Assembly: GCA_019448385.1 (NCBI GenBank)
Contig: JAGTXO010000005.1
Coordinates: 868,001 to 932,000 of the forward strand
Length of the DNA stretch: 64,000 nucleotides
Source of the DNA: Diacronema lutheri
Lineage: Eukaryota > Haptophyta > Pavlovophyceae > Pavlovales > Pavlovaceae
Direction: 5' to 3'
Every line of letters starts with the position of its first letter. Position 1 is the first letter of the stretch. The notes under the pieces are model-generated. The model saw only the letters and a program-made list of their open reading frames with translations, ran no database searches and was not told the DNA's origin. A program made the translations under genes and the position numbers. Shown here in pieces: positions 1 to 9,308 of this stretch.

Positions 1-1
1 G

Positions 2-3000
2 GAGGCTGCGCGCAAGCAGGCCGACACCGAAAACGCCGCGCGCGCGCGCGCCGAGGAGCGCGCCGTACTCGCCGCGCGCGCGCGCGCTGCCGACGACGCG
101 GCGGCCGCCGCGCGCGCGGCAGCAGCCGCGGCCGACGCGGAGGCGGCGCGCGTCGCCGCGGAGGCGGACGCGCGCGCGCGCACGGCCGAGGCGGCGCACG
201 ATGCGCTCGTCGCCGCTGCGCGTGGCGGCGGCGCGCACGCACCGTTGGCCGACGCTGCCGCTCGAGCGCGACACGAGCCGCGGGCGGATGCTGCAGCTGT
301 GCCGCGCGGACGCCAATTGCGCTCCTCGCTCTTCGACGAGGCCATCTCGCTTGCGCCGCCGCTCGCGGCGGTCGCGCTGCGTGCCGAGGCGGGCGCGGCG
401 TACACCGTCGTCCTTGTGCTCGACGGTCTCACGCAGGCCCAACTCGGCAGCCTCGTCGCGCGCATCTTTGCGGCCGCGCCGGGTGCTGGCGGCGTGCTGC
501 CATGCTCCGCCTCCGGCGAAGCGCCGCCGGCGCTGCTTGCCGCCGCGCTGACCGCATGGCCACTCGCGGCGAGTGACACACTCGCCCGCGATGCGACGAC
601 GGCGCCCGAACCTGCGAGAGCGCGCGCGCTCGCCCTCGGGTTGGCCGAGACGAACGTTGGCGGCGTAGCCTCGTGGTTGGCCGAGACCACGCTGCGCGCG
701 CTGCTCCCGCTCGACGAAGCGCCGGCGGCGCGCGATGCGCGCGGTGCGCACAGCGTCGGCGAGCGAGCGTTGCTGCTCGAGCGCCCGCTCAGCCAGCTGG
801 CGGAGGTGCTTGAGCCCGTGGATGGAGCGCTTCCCGTCTTTGCGCACTCGGCCGATTTTCAAGCTGGCGCGTATCTCAGCTCGCGCGGTTTGGCGGAGGG
901 CGCGAGCGGCGGCGATGGCGATGGCGCGACGCCAGAGCCGCACCACGCCGCGCGCGAGATGACGGTGCTGCTTGCGCCCCTCGATGCGCCCAGCGGCGCG
1001 CCGGCCGGCACAGACGCGCCGTCCGAGAGCGCAGCGCGCTGTTCGGCCCCGCTCGCGGAGCAGCTGCTGCGGCTGGCCGCGCACGCGTGGGAGGCGCGCG
1101 GGCTGTCGCTCGTTGGCGCACGGCTGCTCTTCGCGCCCGCGCTTGCGCCCGAACAAGCGCTCGGCGCGCGCGCCGGCGTCCGCTCGGGCGCGAGCGCGAG
1201 CGCGGGCGGGTTTGCGCCGCTGCTGCCGTGCAACACGGCGCTCAGCTTTGACGCGGTGCCATCAGCGCCGGCGCGCGCGTGGGCTGCGATCGCGCTGCGC
1301 GGGGTGGGCGCGGTTGGGCGCTGGCTCGAGGTCGCTGGCCCGTCCGACGGCGCGCTCGCCGTGCGGACCGACCCACAGTCTCTGCACGCCCTCCTGGCGC
1401 GCGCGCTCGCGCCGCACGGCGGCCCGCGGCACGCGCGCTTCTCGAGCGCGCGCTCGGTCGGCGGCGCGACGCGGCTGCTCGCTGCGCTCTTTGGCGGCCG
1501 CGTGCCTGCGGCCGCGCATGCGCCGCGCACCGACGGGGTGTGCGCGGCAGTGCGCGAGGTGACGGGCGACGCGCTGCCGAAACTCATCTGCTGGCATGGC
1601 GAGAGCGTGTGCGCCGCGCTCGTGCCCGCGACCGACGCGCACCTGCTCGGCGGCTTGCTGTGCGGCCTCGAGGCACATGGCTTCGCGCTCGTCGACCTGT
1701 ACACCGCCGATCTGCCCGCCGGCGCGCGCGCGCAGCTCGCCGCAGCGTCGGCGCCACGAGGGGAGGAGGTGGCGGGAAAAGAAAGGGACGCTTGCCGGCA
1801 CAGCATGCTCGTTCTGTCGAGGGAAGGCGCGCGCGCATCGCTCGGCACGGCGTTTGCGCTCGCGTGCGCGGAAGTTGCGAAGCGCGGCGGCCTGCTAGCG
1901 CGAGCAGCGGGCCGCGCGATCTTTGTGGGCGATGCGTCAAGCGCACGCAGCGCGGTGGAATTGGCAGCACGCGCCGCGTGCGGGGCGGCCGGCGCGGAGG
2001 CGACGCCATTGGCGCACCTTGCAAGTGCCGGCCCTGCGCGCGCGCCGCCCGGCGCCGAGCCGCACGGCGCGCCCACGTGGCGGTGGGGAGACCTTGCGCT
2101 GGAGCAGTGGGTGGGTGCGCACGGACCGTTGATCGCGCCGGCCTCCGTGCGCGCTCTCGAGGGCGGCAGTGCGACCGGGTGCCATCCTGATCTGCCGACG
2201 CTCGCTGTGGTTGCGCTCATCGCCGAGGAGGACCCCGCCGCACCGCTCAACCTCGCCGGGCCGGGCGGCGTCGGGCCGGCGCTCCTCGCGCTCTTCTCAG
2301 AAAGCGAGTCCGGCGAGTCCGGCGCGCCGGCCGCCGACGGACGGCCCGGCGTCGGCCGATGGCCAACGCGCCCGGAGCTGCTTGGCATCAAGGCGGTCTC
2401 ACGTCTGCCGCGCGCGCTCTGCGCGCGCTTCGAGCCGTGGCCGCCTGGCGTTGAGCCGCCGTCGGCCGCGGGCACAGGCGGCGGGCGAACAGGTGCAGGC
2501 TGGGCGCGCCCAGCGTCGGCGTCGGCCGCGCGCGCGCGCGCGGCCGCGCAGGCCGCCGCGCCAGGCGCTGGCGGCGACGCAACCGCTGGGCTCTGCGTAC
2601 ACGGAGCAGGCGTCAAGCTGCTTGTCGCGCTGCGCGGCATTGACGTCGGTTCGGACGTGCGCTCACGGCTGTGCACGCTGCCCGAATTTGCAAGCGCGTG
2701 CACCGCACTCGTGTCGGTCGATGCCATCGCGGGCGCGCAGCACGTGCTCACGCTCTTCGCGAGCGGCGAGCTGCGCGCAGAGGAGGTGCGTCCGATTGCG
2801 CGTGCGTGCGTGCGCGCGGCGCGTAGCGCGCACAACGCGTGCCCGGCGCGCGCCGATCGCCGCTTTGGCGCGAGAGTTGCCACCGACTCACCCGCTCTCT
2901 CTCTCTCTCGCGCGCGCGCACACGCGCCCGCGGCTCCTCAGGCGCTGGTGGCGCGCTACGAGGCGTGCATCGACGCTTCGGCGCCGATCGACTTGCCCCG

Positions 3001-4024
3001 CCTTCTCGCGCCCGCCCCGCTGCAGCTCGTGCCGCTGCTCGTCAAACCGCACGTGATTGCGCGCGGGCACCTCCACCGCGTGTGGCGCGCGCTCTCGCGC
3101 GCCGGCTTTGAGGTCGCAGCCGTGCGGCTGTTGCGCTTGCGATCGGACGGGAGCGAAGTCGTGGTGCATGACGGCCTTGAGGTCGACGATAAGGGCGGCG
3201 CCAGCGCGCCCGCCGCATCGCTCAGCGCCGTGCTCGCGGGCGGCGCGTGCGGCGGCGGCGCATGCGGCGTCGAGCCCTTGGAGCCAGCGGTCGAGGGGAC
3301 GGCGGCCGTATTTGCGGTGCGCCGGCCAGCGGCGCTTCGCCTCATCCGCTCCCTCGCCGGAGCACCTTCGCCAGCGCGCGCCAAGCGAGAGGGTGCCTTC
3401 ACGATGCGCGCCATGTTCGGCATCGACGACGAGCACAATGCCGTGCAGCTGCCTGCACACGCCGCGGCCGTGGCTGCAGCGATCGAGCTCGCCTTCCCGC
3501 TCGAGCGAGGCCACGCCCCGTGCCCGCCGATGCGCCCGGGCGCGCCGCGAGCGGACGACCCGCTCATGCCTGCTGGCGTGATGAGCGCGCCATTGCGCAA
3601 GCTCGTGCGCTCAAGCGCCGCAAGCCTGTGCGAGCTGCTGCTCGTAGCGGTGCCGTGCGCGCTCGTCCGCGCCGACCCCGAAATCGTGTCGGCCGGCCTG
3701 CTCGACAAGGCGCTCGCCGAGCGCTTCGAGGTGTGCGCCGTGCGGATCGCGCAGTTGAGCGACGCGCAGGCTGCGCGGCTGCTTAGCCGCGCCCGCGCGC
3801 CCGCGCTCGCGGCGCGCGCGCTGAGCGCGGGGCCGTGCGTGCTGCTCGCTCTGCAGCGTGACAATGCGCTCGCCCGTTTCGCCGCGCTCCAGCGGACGGC
3901 GCTGCGGCAGCTGGCGCCGCCACACGCGTACGCGAGCGCGAGCGCGCCCGCCGCGGCGGCCGACCTGGCCGACGCGTTCGACGAGCTCCATGGCGCGCGA
4001 GGGTTTGCGCTCGTGCGCGTGTGA
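2..4024 (+). CDS. Tandem NDK-like domain protein (5' truncated by window edge)
   Basis: The frame is open from base 2, so the start lies outside the window. The N-terminal part (to about base 230) is an Ala/Arg/Glu-rich probable coiled coil. Several degenerate nucleoside-diphosphate-kinase-like modules follow. The clearest begins near 3030 with VKPHVIARG, continues with FEVAAVRLLRL, and near 3390-3500 has MRAMFGIDDEHNAVQ, the NDK/NME7-type signature (R-A-x-F-G-x-D-x-x-x-N-A-V). A second module at about 3630-3900 has FEVCAVRIAQL and SGPCVLLALQRDNA-like residues. The catalytic His of true NDKs (NAxHGSD) is replaced by NAVQ, so kinase activity is doubtful. Proteins with serial NDK modules (NME5/7/8, TXNDC3) belong to ciliary axonemes, which I infer here. 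The pyrimidine-rich stretch at 2895-2940 ending CAG could be the end of an in-frame intron. Ends 3 bp before the region leading to the next gene. Confidence 0.65.
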   Translation, partial: EAARKQADTENAARARAEERAVLAARARAADDAAAAARAAAAAADAEAARVAAEADARARTAEAAHDALVAAARGGGAHAPLADAAARARHEPRADAAAVPRGRQLRSSLFDEAISLAPPLAAVALRAEAGAAYTVVLVLDGLTQAQLGSLVARIFAAAPGAGGVLPCSASGEAPPALLAAALTAWPLAASDTLARDATTAPEPARARALALGLAETNVGGVASWLAETTLRALLPLDEAPAARDARGAHSVGERALLLERPLSQLAEVLEPVDGALPVFAHSADFQAGAYLSSRGLAEGASGGDGDGATPEPHHAAREMTVLLAPLDAPSGAPAGTDAPSESAARCSAPLAEQLLRLAAHAWEARGLSLVGARLLFAPALAPEQALGARAGVRSGASASAGGFAPLLPCNTALSFDAVPSAPARAWAAIALRGVGAVGRWLEVAGPSDGALAVRTDPQSLHALLARALAPHGGPRHARFSSARSVGGATRLLAALFGGRVPAAAHAPRTDGVCAAVREVTGDALPKLICWHGESVCAALVPATDAHLLGGLLCGLEAHGFALVDLYTADLPAGARAQLAAASAPRGEEVAGKERDACRHSMLVLSREGARASLGTAFALACAEVAKRGGLLARAAGRAIFVGDASSARSAVELAARAACGAAGAEATPLAHLASAGPARAPPGAEPHGAPTWRWGDLALEQWVGAHGPLIAPASVRALEGGSATGCHPDLPTLAVVALIAEEDPAAPLNLAGPGGVGPALLALFSESESGESGAPAADGRPGVGRWPTRPELLGIKAVSRLPRALCARFEPWPPGVEPPSAAGTGGGRTGAGWARPASASAARARAAAQAAAPGAGGDATAGLCVHGAGVKLLVALRGIDVGSDVRSRLCTLPEFASACTALVSVDAIAGAQHVLTLFASGELRAEEVRPIARACVRAARSAHNACPARADRRFGARVATDSPALSLSRARAHAPAAPQALVARYEACIDASAPIDLPRLLAPAPLQLVPLLVKPHVIARGHLHRVWRALSRAGFEVAAVRLLRLRSDGSEVVVHDGLEVDDKGGASAPAASLSAVLAGGACGGGACGVEPLEPAVEGTAAVFAVRRPAALRLIRSLAGAPSPARAKREGAFTMRAMFGIDDEHNAVQLPAHAAAVAAAIELAFPLERGHAPCPPMRPGAPRADDPLMPAGVMSAPLRKLVRSSAASLCELLLVAVPCALVRADPEIVSAGLLDKALAERFEVCAVRIAQLSDAQAARLLSRARAPALAARALSAGPCVLLALQRDNALARFAALQRTALRQLAPPHAYASASAPAAAADLADAFDELHGARGFALVRV

Positions 4025-4131
4025 GACGGCGTAGTGGCAGTAGATCCGACTCAAAGTGCGGATTGGCTCCATCGTGCGTCCTCCGCCCAAGCCAACGAAT
4101 CGCCGGCGCGCGCCTCTTCGGACGCCGGCGG

Positions 4132-5463
4132 ATGCTCGCCTCATGGCTGGCCGCGCTGCTCCTCGGCGGCTCGCTGAGCGTCGAGCGGCCGATGAAGTCC
4201 GCGCGGGTGCCGCGCACCGGCCCCTCCGTCGCGTACGCGGCCGCCACCGCGCGCCAGGAGCAGCCACGGCCGCCGCCGCGAAGGGTGCCGCACATGGCCG
4301 GTGCTAGCCGGCAGCCAGTCGCGCCCGAGCCGCTCTCGGCGGCGGCAGCGGCTGTGACCAACTCGCCGCTGTACATGATCACGCAGAAGAAGGAGATCAC
4401 GAACCTGATTACCTACCTGCACCAGTCGCGCCTCCCGATCGAGCGCGAGCCCGACGCGCCGCACGAGCTGCGCTTCTCGCGCTCGCAGATCGAGATGGCG
4501 CGCGCCGAGTTCGAGGCGACGCTGCGGGAGGGCGAGCAGAAGCAGCACACGCTGTGCGGGCTGCTTGGCCAGCGTCTGCTCGGCCGCTACTACCTGCAGT
4601 CCGTCGTCGTCGGCGAGCTGCCACGCACGCGCCATCGCTTCGAGCTGTCGCAGCGTGTGCAGCCGACGACGCTCCTCACCGAGACGGACCTCGCGTTGGG
4701 GAACCGCGTGCTCTCGCAGCACCGGGTGATGTCGAATGGCCAATGGGTCGCGCCCAACCTCGTCGCCTCCTTCGTCGAGTACCACCCGACGGTGCCGACC
4801 GCCGTGTTCGCGTTGGGCGACGCGTGCGAGCCCAACGGCGAGGCGCAGATCTACAAGATGATCTCGCGGATCAAGGCGGAGCAGGAGATCTTCAACAAGG
4901 TGTGCGACGAGATCTTCGATTTCGATCGCCTCGTGCGCGACCTGTCGCGCGAGGACAAGAAGCTCGCGTCGCTCGGGCACTATGTAAAAGACGTGTTTGG
5001 CATCAAGCTCGTCGTCGGCACCGTCGAGCATGCGCGCGAGTTGCAGAGCGCGATCGAGGCGCTCACGTTTACAGACGACGAGCTCGCGGGCGTGCACGTG
5101 GGCTCGCGGGGTGCCGAGTCAAGCCGGCTGCGCTTCATCGAGGTGAAGGACCATCTCGGTCTACAGCGCAAGGGCAACTCGGGTTGGGAGTGCATCAAAT
5201 CGGTCTTCGAGTGGAACGGCGGCATCTTCGAGGTGCAGATCCAACCGCTCATCAACTACTGCCTGGAGCGCGAGCGCCTCACCAAGCAGTCGCACGATGC
5301 GTTTAAGCAAAAGCGCGAGCGCGCGCGCGACCAGGTCGTCGAGCGCGTCCCACTCTTTGGCTTTTACCGCGATATTTTGCGCACGCTCTTCGTCGAACCG
5401 CCCTCGTGCGACGGCCTGCGGATACCCAAGTTCCGCAACGTGCGCGTGCTCGTCAGCCAGTGA
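4132..5463 (+). CDS. RelA/SpoT-like nucleotidyltransferase-fold protein with bipartite leader
   Basis: 443 residues. The start at 4132 gives MLASWLAALLLGGSLSVE, a good signal peptide, followed by an Arg/Ala/Pro-rich transit-like stretch to about residue 75; this is the layout of secondary-plastid targeting. The mature part is soluble and much less biased in composition. Residues about 280-410 resemble the (p)ppGpp synthetase region: DVFGIKLVVGT, then FIEVKDHLGLQRKGNSGWE, then GGIFEVQIQPLI, then a following ERLTKQSHDAFKQK helix (compare D-x-x-G-x-R, I-K-D-Y, N-G-Y-x-S-x-H and E-V-Q-I-R-T of RelA). The canonical substrate residues are only partly kept (NSGW for NGYQ), so it could be a diverged non-catalytic relative. 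The frame is open back to 4021, but upstream codons lack a good ATG and overlap the previous stop. Confidence 0.5.
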   Translation: MLASWLAALLLGGSLSVERPMKSARVPRTGPSVAYAAATARQEQPRPPPRRVPHMAGASRQPVAPEPLSAAAAAVTNSPLYMITQKKEITNLITYLHQSRLPIEREPDAPHELRFSRSQIEMARAEFEATLREGEQKQHTLCGLLGQRLLGRYYLQSVVVGELPRTRHRFELSQRVQPTTLLTETDLALGNRVLSQHRVMSNGQWVAPNLVASFVEYHPTVPTAVFALGDACEPNGEAQIYKMISRIKAEQEIFNKVCDEIFDFDRLVRDLSREDKKLASLGHYVKDVFGIKLVVGTVEHARELQSAIEALTFTDDELAGVHVGSRGAESSRLRFIEVKDHLGLQRKGNSGWECIKSVFEWNGGIFEVQIQPLINYCLERERLTKQSHDAFKQKRERARDQVVERVPLFGFYRDILRTLFVEPPSCDGLRIPKFRNVRVLVSQ

Positions 5464-5543
5464 GCACACGGAGTTACGCTTCCTCCCTCCCTCGTCCAGG
5501 AGCAGCTGGACAATCTTGTGAATCAAACGCGCTCGCGTCCGCA

Positions 5544-6872
5544 TCAAGCGCCTTCAACCTTGACGCGTGTGGTCCCGCTGAGAACCTGCCCCTGCTTCTG
5601 GGCTGCCGAAGCCAAAACCTCGCGCACGCAGCGCCACCCTCGATCGTTGAGATGTTGCATCCGCTCACGGGGAAGCTGCAGCAGGCTGTTGATGCCGACA
5701 ATCTTCTGCGCCTCCGCAGGGTACGCGATCGCCTGCGCCTGAACACCGAGCACGTGCGCCGCAACGAGCGGGTGGTACCGGTCGCTCAGCACAAGCGCGC
5801 CCGCGTCGCGAGCTGCCTCGATGAGGCCCCACATCTGCTCGACATTCTCGAGCAGCATCGCCCTCGTCGCGGGCAGGCCAAGCCGCTTGACGAGCTGCAC
5901 AAGGAACGAGGTGTCCAAGTCAACGTCCGACGTGGCGAACGCGACCTCGGAAGCGTGGAAGTCGAGAAACTCGACCGGCGGCGCAACGAGCGGCACGGCG
6001 GTGCTCAGCTCAGGCGTCGCACCACCTCGGACGTCGGCGGAGCGTGAACGCGCGAGCACGCGCACGCGCACTGCCCGCGGCGTGGGAGCGTTCAACCCGT
6101 ATCGCTGGTTGGACGCACGATGGAAGATGAGCGCCCTCCAGCGGGCACCTGCGCGAAAGAAGCCAAACGCCCAGCCCGCGTAGTGCGCGCGCCACATGGC
6201 CTTGAGCGAGAGAATGGGCTGGAATGAGAAGGACGTGTCGCCCATGAGCACTGCAGAGCCAAGCGCGGGGCACGGCGTCTCCAAGGATGGAACGGCGAGC
6301 TCGGTCGCGCTGCGCGCCGCGCGGTCCTTGCCGCGCGGCACGAGTGCGTTCCAGTTGTGCACGGTGAGTGGCTCGCGCGCGACGACGAGTGCATTCGCGC
6401 AGTCGCGCTGCCAGCCTTGCATGGAGCGCGCAGACGATCGTGGCCCGGCGCCATGGAGTTCGAGGCCGTTGATGGTCACTCCTATGGCCAGCACGGCCGG
6501 TTTGGTCGCGAGCGCGTGTACGTGCTGACACAGCGTCCTCAGCCGCTTCGCCCTGATCGGACCGGGCATCACGATGTATGCCGTGTAGTTGCGCGCGAGA
6601 AGCGCCTGCCGTGCGCCCCGTGAGCCCGAAGAGCGCTCTTCGAGCGGGTCGTGCACAAAGATCTCGTCAGCGTACAGCAGCTCGCGCACGGCTCGCGGGC
6701 TCACGCGCAGGTTGGGCTGCGGCGCTTTCCACGGCGAGGTGAAGACGTCAAGCTTGTAACCGAGCTCGTGCAGGGCCCGCAGCACCGGTGTTGTCTCCAT
6801 CTCGTCGCCGAGATTGCCCTCGAGGTGCGTGTTCACAGCAGCAATGCGCGGCACGCTTTCCGAGCGCGCCAT
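5544..6872 (-). CDS. Polysaccharide pyruvyl transferase family protein
   Basis: 442 residues, single exon. The N-terminus contains NTHLEGNLGDEMETTPVL, the conserved G-N-x-G-D-E entry of the polysaccharide pyruvyl transferase (CsaB/WcaK, PF04230) family. The C-terminal half has GALVLSDRYHPLVAAHVLGV, matching the conserved R-x-H-x-x-I/L-A-x-x-x-G segment of the second Rossmann lobe. These enzymes transfer a pyruvyl ketal from phosphoenolpyruvate to a sugar; several algal paralogs have unknown acceptors. No clear signal peptide or membrane segment is visible. Convergent with the RelA/SpoT-like gene (80 bp between stops). Start chosen at the first ATG because it lies immediately before the conserved beta-strand (PRIAAVNTH). 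Confidence 0.75.
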   Translation of the reverse strand: MARSESVPRIAAVNTHLEGNLGDEMETTPVLRALHELGYKLDVFTSPWKAPQPNLRVSPRAVRELLYADEIFVHDPLEERSSGSRGARQALLARNYTAYIVMPGPIRAKRLRTLCQHVHALATKPAVLAIGVTINGLELHGAGPRSSARSMQGWQRDCANALVVAREPLTVHNWNALVPRGKDRAARSATELAVPSLETPCPALGSAVLMGDTSFSFQPILSLKAMWRAHYAGWAFGFFRAGARWRALIFHRASNQRYGLNAPTPRAVRVRVLARSRSADVRGGATPELSTAVPLVAPPVEFLDFHASEVAFATSDVDLDTSFLVQLVKRLGLPATRAMLLENVEQMWGLIEAARDAGALVLSDRYHPLVAAHVLGVQAQAIAYPAEAQKIVGINSLLQLPRERMQHLNDRGWRCVREVLASAAQKQGQVLSGTTRVKVEGA

Positions 6873-7106
6873 AGCGGGCGGCGCGCTCAGCCCGGATGCA
6901 GAGCTGTGAACGCGCGAGCGCGGGCCAGCGTTGGCCGTTGTGCTGCCAACCGGGTCCGATCGGCCGGCCAGCGCCGGTTTCGCCGGTTAGCACGCTGGCA
7001 GCACGAGGGCGATGCATGCGACGATCCATTCCATTCGCCAAACCATTTTTGAGGCAGGCCACGGAAATCGTACGAAGTCACCCCCACAAGCGGGACTACC
7101 GTCGCG

Positions 7107-8126
7107 TCAGAGCGAGTCCGATCCGTCCGACACGTACGACATGGCGTCCTCCTCGTCTGTGTCTTCTGTCGTCGTCGCCCTCTTCGAATGCTCAACGTCA
7201 AAGCTCGCTTCCTGCGCGTACCGAGCGACGTACTCTGCGCACGACGCGCGCAGCGCGGGTGTGCTGCGTAGGTGAGCGGGGAGCGGTGCGGCTCGCGCGC
7301 GCCGGCGCGGCACGGAACGTTCACCTTTGACCTTTGCGTTGTACAGCGCAGGCTCGCGCATAAGGAGCGACGCCGCCTCCCCGTTGAGCGGATCAGTCGG
7401 GTTTGGGTACAGCAGGAGCTGCGGAAGGAACGACTCGAACACGTTGAGCAGCTCAAACATGGGCGACCAAGTCTGGTTGATCACGTCGAGGCAGACCGAG
7501 CCAGACCTGCGCGGAGCAGATGGGCGCAGCGGCGCGGGCGCACTCAGCTCGCGCGCCGTGTCGCCCGGCGACGCGTTACCCGCGGCCGCGACGGAGCACG
7601 GGTGAGCCACCGACGGCGGCATCTGGCGCGCGTGGCGTCAAAGCGGCGCACATCTCGTCCACGTTGGGGTGGAAGATGCGGTTGCAAAAGCCGATCGACG
7701 GCGATTTGTACGGGTAGTTGTCCGGCAGCTCCACGTGCACCTTCCAACGCCCGCCCTCGTACGGGCCTGTACGGGCGAGCGGCGACGCGCGTGAGAGAGT
7801 GGATCGCGTGTTCCAAAAGTGCGCGCCCGGAGCACGCCGCAGCGCGAGGCTGCGGCGCACTCTCTTTCGGCCCATCGAAGATGAGGTAGAAGTCACTCAC
7901 GTTGTCGTCCACGAGCGAGACCTTGTAGTCGCTCATCATGCTGCCGCGACCGACGGGGCGCAAGCGGGGCCGTGCGCGTTTGGCCGTGAGCGAGCGGCGC
8001 AGCGCGCGCGCGGCCCCGAGCGAGCTGCGGACGCGTGGGGCGGACACGGACGGAGGGAGCGCGCTCTGCGCACGGCGCGTACAGCTTCATCACGTCCATC
8101 TCTCGCCTCTTCCCCGGGGAGGACAT
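7107..8126 (-). CDS. UBE2H: Ubiquitin-conjugating enzyme E2 H (UBC8/UBE2H type)
   Basis: Five exons on the minus strand: 8126-8083, 7940-7861, 7766-7652, 7506-7325 and 7234-7107. They splice to 182 residues (human UBE2H has 183). The product begins [15 protein letters not shown], carries [19 protein letters not shown] and [18 protein letters not shown], and has the catalytic cysteine at residue 85 in [14 protein letters not shown]. The C-terminal helix [13 protein letters not shown] is followed by an acidic Ser/Asp tail, typical of this E2 class. All four introns are GT-AG (donors GTACGC, GTGCGCC, GTGCGCC, GTGAAC) of 142, 94, 145 and 90 bp. UBE2H acts with the GID/CTLH ubiquitin ligase in other eukaryotes; that partnership is inferred here. 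Identity is very secure; exon borders follow from frame and alignment. Confidence 0.95.
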
Positions 8127-8404
8127 TCGGTTGTTGGGAGCGAGGACGCCCAAAGGCAAATGAGAGAGGCCCGCCTCTCCCGCCCGGCCGTCAAGGACTT
8201 TCTCCTTCTCTTTTTCACGAAACGATTGGATTATTGCCCGCGCCTCCCCCAAGCAGGCCCGGGTCCTCAGCTTCGGTGCGCGGCCCGGCTTGGGCCGTGC
8301 ACTCGAGCCAAGCGGCCGTCACCACCAGGCTCGTTGCCACCGCGCGCGCCACGCCCGCTTTCGACCACGCAGGCGCTCTGCCGCTCCCGCCCGCCGACCC
8401 GGCC

Positions 8405-9289
8405 TCAGGTGGACACGGCGCCGCGCTTGGGCGCGGCGCTCTTGCCCTCGAGGGCTGCGGGCGGCGCGGCGCTAGCGCCGCCCAGCAGCTGCTTCTGGGC
8501 GTCCTGCATCTCCTTGAGCGCCTCCGGATCGATGTTCTTCATCAGCTGCGGCATGAGGAAGATGGAGAAGAACGAGAAGCCCATCGTGAGCACCATCGGG
8601 TTCATCAGCATGGCGCGCAGGTTGAAGCCTTCGCGCTTCTCGAAATAATTCGCCGCGCCGAGCGGCTCGAGCTGCAGCGGGTAGACCAGCGTCTCCTTGC
8701 GCGCCGAGAGCGCCTGCACGCGGCCGGGCTGGCGCACACCCACGTCGACCTCGAGCTGCGGCCACACGCTGAGCGAGTCGATCACCTCGAGCGTGTACAC
8801 GCCGGGCGGCACATTGTGGCTGCGCAGGCGGAGGAGCGGCGCGCGACGCGCGGCAGGTTAGAGCAGGGCAGCCACGGGGGGAAAACGGCGGCGGGCGGCA
8901 GTGGGCCGTGGGCCCGCTCGTGCGCACCGAGCGCGCCGCATGCCAGCCGGCCGGCTTCGCATGATGCGAGAGCGGGTGACGCGAGCGAGCGCAGCAGGCG
9001 CGCACATGGTGAACGTGCCGTCTTGCCGCGAGATGCCCGTGTAGGGCGTGCCCTGCAAGTGGACGCGTACCGTGCGCATGTCTGCGCAACGCCCGGGGGG
9101 CGCCTCGGCGCGGGGCGTGGGCGAGGGCCGTGCCGGCGACGCACGGCTCGCCTTGACGCGCGCCTAGCGGAGCGGGTGGGCGCGCGACGTACCCGAGCTC
9201 ACGCGCCCGCTCACGGCCAAGCCCGGCTCGCCACCGGAGGCCGCGTGGGCAGTCACGAGGGCCGCGCCGGCCCACACTGCCATCAGCAT
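8405..9289 (-). CDS. EMC7: ER membrane protein complex subunit 7
   Basis: Three exons: 9289-9193, 9081-9006 and 8819-8405, giving 195 residues. The start MLMAVWAGAALVTAHA is a signal peptide. A beta-sandwich follows (VRVHLQGTPYTGISRQDG, FTIHNVPPGVYTLEVID), then the conserved membrane-proximal segment YFEKREGFNLRAMLMNPMVL and one transmembrane helix, with a Lys/Ala-rich cytosolic tail. This is the full architecture of EMC7, a lumenal-facing subunit of the EMC insertase for tail-anchored and multipass proteins. Introns are 111 and 186 bp (donors GTACGT and GTGCGC). An in-frame ATG 21 bases further upstream (9310) would add MGAARAS. The start codon overlaps that of the divergent RNase HII gene. 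Confidence 0.9.
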
Positions 9290-9308
9290 GCTGGCTCGCG
9301 CTGCCCCC

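Noticed and set aside
859-2883. 674-codon open frame antisense to the NDK-like gene
   Set aside because: Very GC-rich DNA leaves few stops; the peptide is Ala/Ser/Pro/Arg noise with no motif, while the plus strand carries NDK signatures.
4021-4131. Upstream extension of the RelA/SpoT-like protein to 4021
   Set aside because: It would start at a non-ATG codon overlapping the previous stop; the ATG at 4132 gives a clean signal peptide.
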